Below, piece after piece: positions 15,051-23,553 of a DNA stretch of 64,000 nt. Each line of letters begins with the position of its first letter. Position 1 is the first letter of the stretch. Source of the DNA: JAIBAJ01 sp965284645 (GTDB lineage: Bacteria > Bacteroidota > Bacteroidia > JAIBAJ01); assembly GCA_965284645.1 (NCBI GenBank), contig OZ260106.1, positions 3,658,001 through 3,722,000 of the forward strand, given 5' to 3'. The notes beneath the pieces were generated by a model. That model was not told the DNA's origin, did not search any database, and saw only the letters and a list, made by a program, of their open reading frames with translations. The position numbers and the translations under genes are program-made.

Positions 15051-16373
15051 GTGAAGTAAAACTATTCAATGCAGGTGACGGCAATGATTATGCAGTGTCA
15101 GAGTTTGCAGTAATTCAATTCGAGGGAGCTTCAGTGTTTCCTGGTCGACACTGCAGCAGTCTGTAGTCAAACCTAGTGCCATTACAACTGAGCATGTGCC
15201 ATGGGGTACAGACAATCTCTTCCCTCAGAATGTTGCGAAGGAGGTTCGTAAGTCTACCATTATTCCTGCAACCCTAGACAGGATAGCCAGGATGATTTAT
15301 GGAGGTGGATTAGTATGGGGAACATTGGATATTAATTCAAAGGGTGAAGAAGTATTCACGCCTAAAGTTGCTGAGCATCAGAAATTAAGCAATGGATGAG
15401 ACGCACAAACTATGAACGATTCATAATGGCTCAGGCCTTAGATTTTGTGTGGTTCAGGAATACCTTTCCATCTTTAATTCTTTCTTTGAATAGAAAAGAA
15501 ATTGTTGGAGTTAAAAGAAATCCAGCAATAGAATGTCGATGGGGTAAGCAAAACACCTCAAATGGTATGATTGAGAAGTGTATAATAGATGCTAATTGGA
15601 TTAGTACCGATAGAACATATGCCAGGACAATTGATGTTGTAGATCCTTTATTCGATACAGTTGAGAAAATCAAAGAAGGCGGGTCTTATGAATATATATA
15701 CCCAACTAGCTATGTTGATGTAGATAATAAGTTCTATCACTTGGCCGATTGGGACAGTGCTCGTACCTCTGGATGGCTTCCAGCTTCCTTAAAGATACCG
15801 GCATTCAAATCTGCACTGATGGACAACCAAATGACAATTAAGTATCATCTTAAGGTGTCACCAGAGTATTGGGCATGGAAGTATCCCGATTATGACGCCA
15901 TGAAGGTAGAGGATAAGAATACTTGCAAAACCTTGTTTGTTCAGGAATTCAACCAGAAAATGAAAGGGACCGATAAGGCGGGAATCACATTGTTAAGCCT
16001 TATGAAATTAGATTCCATGGGTAAAGAGATTCCTGGTTTAAGTATTGAGGCAATCGACAATAAAATCAAAGATGGCATTTACATTGAAGACTCCAATGAA
16101 GCTTCAACTCACATTCTTACGTCTCTTGGAGTTGACCCTACGTTGACAGGTAATGGTCCTGGTAAGAACTTCGGTTCTGGAAGTGGCAGCGACAAACGTG
16201 TAGCATATAACATTTACATGAGCTCAATCAGGCCATGGCAGGATTTATTGCTGCAGATTTTTGGCGTGGTGAGAGATTACAACGGATGGGATCCGGAGCT
16301 CGTGTTTCGGTTCAGAAATAGCCTGGTCACAACATTAGATTCAGGAAAAGAAACCTCAACTAAAACAAACTAA
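15047..16373 (+). pseudogene. Phage portal protein, broken by two -1 frameshifts
   Basis: Three overlapping frames together encode one ~440-residue portal-like protein: 15047-15166 (MSEVKLFNAGD...), a part open to 15399 ('EHVPWGTDNLFPQ'), and 15396-16373 ('MRRTNYERF' to the end). Each junction needs one extra base. Restoring one T in the TTT near 15137-15139 gives 'GASVFSWSTLQQ', and one A in the AAA near 15382-15384 gives 'HQKIKQWMRRTNY'. Position after terminase, length, and the order of segments fit a portal, the dodecamer through which DNA enters the head. The ATG at 15396 might allow a truncated C-terminal product. Either a genuine loss of function or homopolymer base-calling errors. Confidence 0.75.
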
Positions 16374-16374
16374 A

Positions 16375-17337
16375 ATGAGCCTTATTCAAGATACAGCAAC
16401 ACTAAAACAGTTCATTCCTGTTTCTGCAGCATTGGAATTTAGTAGCATACAACCTGATATCGATCAAGCTGAAAGAGACTACATTATTCCTTTGATTGGC
16501 CAAAGCCAATATAATGACCTTGAATCTTCCATTTCTAGTCCGACAACTAACCAGGCCAAGCTATTGAAAATAGTTAGACGGCCATTGGCGCAATTGGCGG
16601 CTTGGCTTTTTTTGCCTAAAAACCTAGCAGTATTGGATGATTCAGGATTGAGGGTTCAGTCTAATTCTGACAACAAGCTTGCTCCGGAATGGAGTTATGA
16701 GGCAAGGTTGGCCGCCCATCTTGACCAAGGTTCTAGAGGCTTAGACGCCATGTTGGAATTCCTTGAGTCCAATTCTGGAATTTATCCAATTTGGGCCAAC
16801 AGCTCCAATTGCACAACCTTCCGTTCAAACTTCATTCGCACAGCAACCGAATTCTCAGACTGTTATAACATCAGGAATTCGAGAAGGACGTTTTTGTCCA
16901 TGAAAGCCACAATGAATAAGGTTGAGCTCAAGTATATCCAACCCATACTTGGAGCCGCCTTGTTTGACGATATTAAGTCAGAATTGGGAACCAGTTCTGT
17001 TTCGTCTGACAATAATAAGCTGCTTAGCTTTATTCGTCCTGCCATTGCTCACCTTGTGGCAGGAATAGCCATGGGAGAATTGGCTATTGAAATAACGCCG
17101 GAGGGGTTGCTTGTCCCATTATGGACAAGTGATAGCGAAAAAGCAAGGAAAACCAAGGCAGACAATGAGCTTTATGCAAAGGTTGCTATGTCTACAATTG
17201 ATGATGGTAAGCTTTTTTTGAAGCAACTGAAAGACTACCTAGAAGCAAACAATTCTACATATCCACTATATCCCTACATCGCCAATGCTAACACAACATT
17301 TGAAAATCCTAGCGACACATCTGTATTCATGGTTTGA
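16375..17337 (+). CDS. DUF6712-like phage protein with internal duplication (320 aa)
   Basis: The protein consists of two related halves of ~155 residues. Each begins with a 'YI.P..G...(Y/F)(N/D)D' helix pair, continues through a '(R)RP(L/I)A.L' helix, a 'G(L).V' turn and a 'W' segment, and ends 'L..YLE.N...YP'. It resembles the DUF6712 family often found next to portal genes in phages of Bacteroidota. The job is probably in the head-tail connector, inferred from position only. It follows the portal by 1 bp and overlaps a small membrane protein gene. Confidence 0.65.
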   Translation: MSLIQDTATLKQFIPVSAALEFSSIQPDIDQAERDYIIPLIGQSQYNDLESSISSPTTNQAKLLKIVRRPLAQLAAWLFLPKNLAVLDDSGLRVQSNSDNKLAPEWSYEARLAAHLDQGSRGLDAMLEFLESNSGIYPIWANSSNCTTFRSNFIRTATEFSDCYNIRNSRRTFLSMKATMNKVELKYIQPILGAALFDDIKSELGTSSVSSDNNKLLSFIRPAIAHLVAGIAMGELAIEITPEGLLVPLWTSDSEKARKTKADNELYAKVAMSTIDDGKLFLKQLKDYLEANNSTYPLYPYIANANTTFENPSDTSVFMV

Positions 17338-17515
17338 CGACCACTTGAATGAATTTGGAATTATTGGCACTATTGCCTCCATTGGAATTCCTTCAATCAA
17401 CCATATCACAGAGCTTGAAAGGATGCTAGGGTCTGGTCTTGGTTGCATTTTAACTCTAATTGTCATCATTGAAAAAATAAAAAACAGAAAAAATGAAAGA
17501 CGGTCTAACCCCTGA
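17285..17515 (+). CDS. Small membrane protein, holin-like (76 aa)
   Basis: The frame overlaps the end of the preceding gene by 53 bp. It has one long hydrophobic helix (around 'LGCILTLIVIIEKI') and a basic C-terminal tail, with a second weaker apolar stretch near residue 28. Size, membrane segment, charged tail and closeness to an endolysin gene fit a holin or its partner. Confidence 0.55.
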   Translation: MLTQHLKILATHLYSWFDDHLNEFGIIGTIASIGIPSINHITELERMLGSGLGCILTLIVIIEKIKNRKNERRSNP

Positions 17516-17747
17516 AAACATTGCCAGAAGAGCCAAATCTAAGACGCCAAAATTCTTTAAGAAAGTTCAGATTGTGTGCGGAATTCTGGCTGCTATTGGA
17601 GGCATTATGCTTACTCCTGTTACAATGGGAGTAAGCTTGCCTATTGCTTACACAGTTGCAGCCTCAATGCTGGCCGGAGCAGGTGCGCTCGGTGGCGCTG
17701 TAGGCAAATTAACTAAGGAGCCGGATGTTGATAAACCAACCGAGTAA
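17493..17747 (+). CDS. Small membrane protein, holin-like (84 aa)
   Basis: A basic N-terminal 25 residues is followed by two apolar helices ('VCGILAAIGGIML' and 'AYTVAASMLAGAGALGG') and a charged tail, the layout of class II holins. It overlaps the previous small membrane gene and precedes the endolysin by 2 bp, so these three form a lysis cassette. Confidence 0.6.
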   Translation: MKDGLTPENIARRAKSKTPKFFKKVQIVCGILAAIGGIMLTPVTMGVSLPIAYTVAASMLAGAGALGGAVGKLTKEPDVDKPTE

Positions 17748-17749
17748 CC

Positions 17750-18202
17750 ATGAAAAAGTGTAAATATTTCATCATACAGGAGCTTGTCTCTCCGGAGATT
17801 TATCAGGAGTTCGGCGACAAGGCATGGAGTCTCATCGACGATTCTATGAAGGATGCGTTAGATGCAACCAGAGAGCATTTTACTACGAAGTATGGACCTA
17901 GTGCTAAGATGGTTGTTAATAACTGGCACAAGCGTGGACCATATAGGTATCGTGGAATGCGTCCGTTAGGATGCAAAGTTGGAGCTCCAAGCTCGCAACA
18001 TCAAAAAACGCCGTTGAATGCAATTGACTTCGATATCCTTGGATTAACCGATGACCAAGTAAAAGACGAGATTATTGCAAACGAACCTAAATTCTATTCT
18101 TTGGGATGGAGAAGAATGGAGTCAAGGGAATTTGCTACAGGCTGGACTCATTTAGACCGTAAGGCCACAAAACTTAAATTCATTTTGGTATTCAATCCAT
18201 GA
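17750..18202 (+). CDS. Endolysin, peptidase M15-like (150 aa)
   Basis: The core 'GAPSSQHQKTPLNAIDFDI' and the later 'GWTHLD' match the zinc-binding pattern of M15-type carboxy/endopeptidases (S-x-H ... D ... H-x-D) used by phages to cut peptidoglycan cross-links. Length (150) is right for a one-domain lysin. It has no signal peptide, so it would need the upstream holin candidates to reach the wall. It overlaps the next gene by 4 bp. Confidence 0.75.
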   Translation: MKKCKYFIIQELVSPEIYQEFGDKAWSLIDDSMKDALDATREHFTTKYGPSAKMVVNNWHKRGPYRYRGMRPLGCKVGAPSSQHQKTPLNAIDFDILGLTDDQVKDEIIANEPKFYSLGWRRMESREFATGWTHLDRKATKLKFILVFNP

Positions 18203-18921
18203 ACACGCTTGTAATTACATATCGTGGTAAAAAAAAACCGATTGAAATTCCTTCAAAATGGGATGAGCTTGATGCTGCCAAATTTTCTCAGATTGCACCA
18301 GTGGTTATTGAAGGAATTAATGAGCATGAGACCTTGGCTCGGCTTTTCAAAATCATGACCGGCATACCAAATTATATGCTCAAGGGATTGATCACCGACG
18401 AAAGTTCCCATGCAGCGCTAATGAGTATAGAATGGATGTTTAAAGATTTTTACCTGAAGAAATCCAAATATCCAACTTTGTTTTTTGGTTTACTTAAAGG
18501 ACCATCTGATGGATTGTCCAATGTTACATGCAGAAATTTTTTTCTTGGCGAGCATCTCTTTAAGGCAATCTTAAGGAAAAAACAATGGCAGCACCTTGAT
18601 ACATTTTTGGCCACAATATATTTTTCAGACAAAAACAAGGATGCATCTTTTGCTCCTGAAAACTCCTGGAAGTTCAAGTTGTTGCCTAAATCAGTAAAGG
18701 TAGCAGCCTTCTACAATTATGTTGGCCTAAGAGCCGACATGGAAAACAGATATCCATTAGCATTTAATGGAGGAGATGGTAATTCTAAAGCAGATCACCA
18801 GGGTTTGATATTATCAATATCCGGCGGAAAGTTTGGAGACAGGGAAAAAACAGAGAAGGAGCCAATTCCTAATGTATTGAAGTATTTGCACGAACTCGAA
18901 AAAAATAGAACTAAGAAATGA
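18199..18921 (+). CDS. Hypothetical phage tail-region protein (240 aa)
   Basis: A soluble 240-residue protein starting inside the endolysin stop (ATGA) and ending in another ATGA overlap with the next gene. It contains an N-terminal beta region and a helical middle. Position between lysis and tail genes suggests a tail assembly role; there is no recognisable motif. Confidence 0.55.
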   Translation: MNTLVITYRGKKKPIEIPSKWDELDAAKFSQIAPVVIEGINEHETLARLFKIMTGIPNYMLKGLITDESSHAALMSIEWMFKDFYLKKSKYPTLFFGLLKGPSDGLSNVTCRNFFLGEHLFKAILRKKQWQHLDTFLATIYFSDKNKDASFAPENSWKFKLLPKSVKVAAFYNYVGLRADMENRYPLAFNGGDGNSKADHQGLILSISGGKFGDREKTEKEPIPNVLKYLHELEKNRTKK

Positions 18922-19430
18922 CACCTATTTATTTTACCCATTCCGGATACCGGTCATACTTCGAGGGCTTAGTTCAAAATCATATTGAGATTCAGAACTC
19001 AGGTACTGGCAGTCATTTTTTCGCAGTCAACAACACACAACTTAATCCTGAGACTATCAAGAACCAACAAGGTCATATTGTGTTTGTTTTGGAGTATTTC
19101 CAATTGCGTACTAAGGATCCTAAATCCGAAAATAAACATCATATTGTAGAAGGCTCATTTTCCTTATTGATGAAGTGCGAAAAAGGAAATAAGGCAATGG
19201 AAGAATCTATTAAAGATACAACCCTTAGAATCTCTGAAGAATTTATTGCAAGAATGAAGGAGGATAGCCTTAATTACGTATCCGGAACAAACATTTTTCA
19301 ATATCAAATTGACGAGGATGATGTTTTACATTATGCTGTAGGTCCAGAGTATGATATTATGTATGGTTATGTGACCGAATTCAAATTGAAAATACCTAAA
19401 CGGGGTTTTGACCCTACTAAATGGAGTTAA
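18918..19430 (+). CDS. Hypothetical phage tail-region protein (170 aa)
   Basis: A mixed alpha/beta protein of 170 residues, coupled by an ATGA overlap to the gene before it. It is followed 4 bp later by a large structural gene. It may be a tail terminator or connector subunit, from position only. Confidence 0.55.
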   Translation: MTPIYFTHSGYRSYFEGLVQNHIEIQNSGTGSHFFAVNNTQLNPETIKNQQGHIVFVLEYFQLRTKDPKSENKHHIVEGSFSLLMKCEKGNKAMEESIKDTTLRISEEFIARMKEDSLNYVSGTNIFQYQIDEDDVLHYAVGPEYDIMYGYVTEFKLKIPKRGFDPTKWS

Positions 19431-19434
19431 TAAA

Positions 19435-20973
19435 ATGGCAGATCCAGTAATAGGTGTTGTAATAACCAATGCCCCATCGCGAATTCAACCTGTTGGAAAT
19501 CCAATAGTTTTCGAAGTTCAGTACGCATCACCGGCTGTTGGAACAGCCTTTGTTATTGAGATTGGCAATGTGTCGGCCACCTCTGATGATGATTATTTTG
19601 AAATCTCACTTGCCGACGGGACCACAAGCCGGATTTATTGCACAGGCGCGCTATCCGAATTCAATACATTTTTACCAGGTGATTCAGGTTCATTGATTTC
19701 AGCTTTGGCTGTGGATGTGATTGTTGCACCGAGGGCCACAGTTGGTGCAGGGTCTGACGTTAGCTTGGTTGGAAACACACTTGACACATCATCGGACTTT
19801 ACAATAACCTGTAGCAATAACGCTGTAACAATTACAATTACAACAGCAAGTGCAGACCCTGTCTTTACAAACAGATATATAGGCTGCAACATTATTAAAC
19901 TAGACCCTACCTTGTTCTTTGCTGAAATAGATAGAATAGAAGGCCCAACACTTAAGTTCACAGAACCAAATCAAACACAGGAGTTCAACATTAATGAACT
20001 CATGAAAAAATGGATTCCAGACACATATAAACCGCCTGTTTCTATGCCATATATTGATGTGGCGGCTTCAGACTGGTTTTACCTTGTGGAGTTTTATCCA
20101 ATAATTGGTGCCGACCAAATTATTGGAAAGAGGGTTTTATCGGAAATAAAACAATCCTATGCCGGAACCTTTTTGATGGCCAATTTCTCCCATTTTAACC
20201 AAGATTTTGAAAACTCAGAATGGGTTTTAGCGAGTGGACAATGGAAACCGCTAACCAATAGGACAAGATTTTTCGTAACAAAAGACGAGCAGACGTGCTT
20301 GTATTTTATTGACAATGACGCTGGAACCGGAACTACATCGGTAACTATTTACGATAAAGACGGAAGTTCATATACAGGAAGCCTATCTTCATTTGCAACG
20401 GCGCTTCCGTATTGTGTTTTTGTGGCTAAAACAGGTTTCTTTCAACTTGGCCTTACCGGTATAGTCAGCGACCCTTGTCGCTACATTCTTAGTTTTACGA
20501 ATGCTGCTGGAAGTAAAACAATTGACATTGAGTATATACTTGAAGAAGAGGAGCCTAATGCAGTTTATTTCATTTATAGAAATTCAATGGGCGGCTACGA
20601 CCCTTTAAGGGCTACAGGAGCCAAGGAAATGGGCATTGAGGTGGATAGAGATGATTTTTTTAAAGAAATCACCGGCTACTATAGCATAGAACGTGAAATG
20701 ATGCGAACAGATTACATATCTGAGTCTGAAATTGGCCTTAAGTACACTGTTTTTACTGGTTATAAGTCCAAAAATGAAATAATTTCAATAGCAGAAATTC
20801 TTTGGTCAAAAGAAGTATACGTTAATAAGTCTAGCGGGCTAGATATGGACACATTGTATCCAATGATAATAAACAAGGGTTCTGTTAGGGTTTATACGGA
20901 TGATGACCATAGATATGGCTTTGTTTTTGAAGCTCGCCACGCATTTAAAGATGGAGGGTATACAGAATGGTAA
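19435..20973 (+). CDS. Large phage tail structural protein (512 aa)
   Basis: Start placed at ATG 19435 (MADPVIGVVITNAPSRIQP), just after the previous stop; the frame is open a little further up but that overlaps. The first ~150 residues are Ser/Thr/Val-rich beta structure with immunoglobulin-like composition ('TNAPSRIQPVGNPIVFEV'), followed by a long mixed domain. Likely a tail tube, adhesin or baseplate component. It overlaps the next gene by 7 bp. Confidence 0.55.
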   Translation: MADPVIGVVITNAPSRIQPVGNPIVFEVQYASPAVGTAFVIEIGNVSATSDDDYFEISLADGTTSRIYCTGALSEFNTFLPGDSGSLISALAVDVIVAPRATVGAGSDVSLVGNTLDTSSDFTITCSNNAVTITITTASADPVFTNRYIGCNIIKLDPTLFFAEIDRIEGPTLKFTEPNQTQEFNINELMKKWIPDTYKPPVSMPYIDVAASDWFYLVEFYPIIGADQIIGKRVLSEIKQSYAGTFLMANFSHFNQDFENSEWVLASGQWKPLTNRTRFFVTKDEQTCLYFIDNDAGTGTTSVTIYDKDGSSYTGSLSSFATALPYCVFVAKTGFFQLGLTGIVSDPCRYILSFTNAAGSKTIDIEYILEEEEPNAVYFIYRNSMGGYDPLRATGAKEMGIEVDRDDFFKEITGYYSIEREMMRTDYISESEIGLKYTVFTGYKSKNEIISIAEILWSKEVYVNKSSGLDMDTLYPMIINKGSVRVYTDDDHRYGFVFEARHAFKDGGYTEW

Positions 20974-23156
20974 GCTTATCAATCCAGGGTGTTGAAGTCC
21001 CAATTAAAATAGACTCTTCCATTGAACTTGAGTTCTTGAATGGGATTTTCGATGATGACTATATTCCTGGCGACAAAACATATCCATTTGATATTCCGGC
21101 AAGCCCAGAGGTAGATGCATTATTCAATAATGCAAGGAATTTCCAAATTAAACGTAAGGTTTTAATTTATAAGGAGGTTTTGCTGAGGATTGGAGGCAAT
21201 GGATTTTACCTAGGTAGCTTAAAAATAACTGACGGCAAAAGTCACCGAAAAGGTTTCTACAAGGCCCAATTTATACTTAATGGGTTTACAGGTGAGGATT
21301 TGGATAAATCGCTAAAGGAGGTAGACTACGGAAATGATATTGTATTAGCTTCCGATTATGTTCCAGACGATATCCTTATTGCATTAGGCACTAATGCCAC
21401 AAAAACATACCCGGAAACAGTTTACTGTTTGCCGGCTACCCAGAATGATGAATTCTATCCTGAAGGCGATAGTCTGCCAAAAGAATTCAATCTTTGGGAT
21501 TTTGTAAACGGAGACCGATATCATAAGAATTTCTTGAATTTCGCGGAAGCCGATTATAAAAACGAGACAGGCTATTTACCATGTATGTTTTTAAAGCATA
21601 TAGTTAAATCGGCTGTAGCTGAGTTTGGATATAAAGCCGCTGGCCATTATATAGATGACCCGTCAACGGATAAAATATATCTTCAGGGCAACTACGACAA
21701 CTCTTACAGGAAGGCCGTTATGGGAGTTTTTAGAGTGGAAGAGCAAGACGAGTATTTTGAACGGCCGGACGAGATATCGCCATACAAAACAGGAGTTGAT
21801 TATGATACGGACCTTACTCCACCTGATGGCGGAGGCAGCGCATTTTTGAATTCTGACGGATCTTTCTCTGTTCCATACGATTCTCTATGGCGTGTAAATG
21901 TTTCATTAACTGTTGAAGGCATAGGCACAGGTGAGCCTGCATCAAGTTACAGGGTTCAATGCTATCGAAGTGATTTATATCTCGTTTTTGAGGAGTTTCT
22001 TGTCGATGGAACTGCTCCAAACACATATACAATCAATAAGACTTTCTTTTTAAACTCCACATCTTTTACTGGCTCCATTTATAGGATTTATGCATTTTAC
22101 GACGGTGGCGAGATTGTAGCATCAACCTTTCATATTTTAGAATCCACTATCACTATTTCAGACACTCAACAGCCTGGTGTTTTGTGGCCTGAGAAAGAAA
22201 TAAAACTGGTCAATCTAGTTCCAGATATGTCAATACGTGATTTTCTTAGGGAATTCCGAAAAGCATATGGAATAAAAGTGGATTTCGATATGAGAAATAA
22301 AAGGGTAAATTTTAACTACCTAAGGAAAATAGTTGAAGACCCTAAACCTAAGGATTTAACCAGGTTTATTGTTAATGAGTACTTGGTAAAATTTGAGTAC
22401 AAGGGAAAAAAACTCATTTATGATTTTGATGGCGACGGCCATTTCAAGGATGAGGTTTATACGCCAGAAAAAGTAACTGCTTTGTATTCGAATTATATTG
22501 GACAGTTTAATTCTATTGCCGGTACAAGCATTTCAGATATTGATGAGCTATATCTATTAAACAACACGCAGTCATATAGTCTTTCAATTTTCAACTTGGC
22601 AGGAAACAGCGAATTACAACATCTTATTGATGTTTATCCTCCTGTTGTGGTTGGTGAAAGTCCAGAGGAGTTGAAAATCAAGTTTTCCCCACTATTTATG
22701 CGGCTTGATTTTGCTGGCGTAGATGAAGGTCCAAGGCCGTATCTACGTGCATCTATAAAACAGCCAGGCAATAGCCCCGTTGTAGACAAATACAATAACA
22801 AGCATGCATTAAGGGTTGGCTTTTACGATGGATTAAAGCCATCGGCTCCTGGAGCAGATTTTTATCCATACGGTTTTGTCACTAACTATGGTGTTTATGG
22901 GTCCACCCCACTATTGGGCTTTGGTGACACAACGGAGGACCGCTATCAACGTTTTTTTGAGGCCTACTTTAAGCTCATGGTAAACGCTGAGCGTTATGAT
23001 TTTGAGGTTTTAATGCCGCTTGACGAATTGCTTGTTTTTCAAACTTCGAAGAAAATTATAATCCGAGGCGTTGAATTCATAGTCGCTAGGTTCAACGTTC
23101 CAATTAGAAGAAATGGCATAGGTGTCGGCAAAATGGAGTGCTACAAAGTCAGGTAA
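20967..23156 (+). CDS. Large phage tail/baseplate protein (729 aa)
   Basis: A 729-residue protein rich in Tyr, Phe and Asp, with beta-rich segments and a central region around residues 410-460 ('MSIRDFLREFRKAYG') like a baseplate hub scaffold domain. It lies in the tail gene block ahead of the tape measure gene. No enzyme motif is visible. Fold and exact role are unknown. Confidence 0.55.
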   Translation: MVSLSIQGVEVPIKIDSSIELEFLNGIFDDDYIPGDKTYPFDIPASPEVDALFNNARNFQIKRKVLIYKEVLLRIGGNGFYLGSLKITDGKSHRKGFYKAQFILNGFTGEDLDKSLKEVDYGNDIVLASDYVPDDILIALGTNATKTYPETVYCLPATQNDEFYPEGDSLPKEFNLWDFVNGDRYHKNFLNFAEADYKNETGYLPCMFLKHIVKSAVAEFGYKAAGHYIDDPSTDKIYLQGNYDNSYRKAVMGVFRVEEQDEYFERPDEISPYKTGVDYDTDLTPPDGGGSAFLNSDGSFSVPYDSLWRVNVSLTVEGIGTGEPASSYRVQCYRSDLYLVFEEFLVDGTAPNTYTINKTFFLNSTSFTGSIYRIYAFYDGGEIVASTFHILESTITISDTQQPGVLWPEKEIKLVNLVPDMSIRDFLREFRKAYGIKVDFDMRNKRVNFNYLRKIVEDPKPKDLTRFIVNEYLVKFEYKGKKLIYDFDGDGHFKDEVYTPEKVTALYSNYIGQFNSIAGTSISDIDELYLLNNTQSYSLSIFNLAGNSELQHLIDVYPPVVVGESPEELKIKFSPLFMRLDFAGVDEGPRPYLRASIKQPGNSPVVDKYNNKHALRVGFYDGLKPSAPGADFYPYGFVTNYGVYGSTPLLGFGDTTEDRYQRFFEAYFKLMVNAERYDFEVLMPLDELLVFQTSKKIIIRGVEFIVARFNVPIRRNGIGVGKMECYKVR

Positions 23157-23157
23157 A

Positions 23158-23553
23158 ATGGAATGGTTAGAATTTCAAAAGGTACAATTGGATTGGTTCA
23201 GGGATGAGCTAAAAAAATCCATTTATGATCAGCTTCAGAAACGAAGAATTGGAGTTACTGAAGACTTGAAAAAAAGTGTTGAAACTTTTTCCAATGATGC
23301 CTCCGCTGGGATGAATATGCAGGCCATTGGTAGATTAGTTGACATGGGAGCAGGCCGAGGCTATAAAACAGCCGGAATGGGTAAAGCTGAATTGAGAGAA
23401 AGAAGGCAGGCCAATGCTGGAAAAAAAATCAGAAAGCCAAAGCCGTTTTACAACAGAACAGTTTGGGGCCTTAGCTCCAGGCTAATTACCAAACTAACAC
23501 ATGAATTTGTGGAGCAATCCACCACAGAACTAAAAAAAACCTTAACTAAATGA
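23158..23553 (+). CDS. Probable tail completion/neck protein (131 aa)
   Basis: The start is ATG 23158 (MEWLEFQKVQLDW), one base after the previous stop. A short basic protein with helix-rich ends and the central 'RLVDMGAGRGY' turn; such small proteins with a 'KPFYNRTVWG' segment occur in the tail modules of Bacteroidota phages. It overlaps the tape measure gene by 4 bp. Confidence 0.55.
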   Translation: MEWLEFQKVQLDWFRDELKKSIYDQLQKRRIGVTEDLKKSVETFSNDASAGMNMQAIGRLVDMGAGRGYKTAGMGKAELRERRQANAGKKIRKPKPFYNRTVWGLSSRLITKLTHEFVEQSTTELKKTLTK

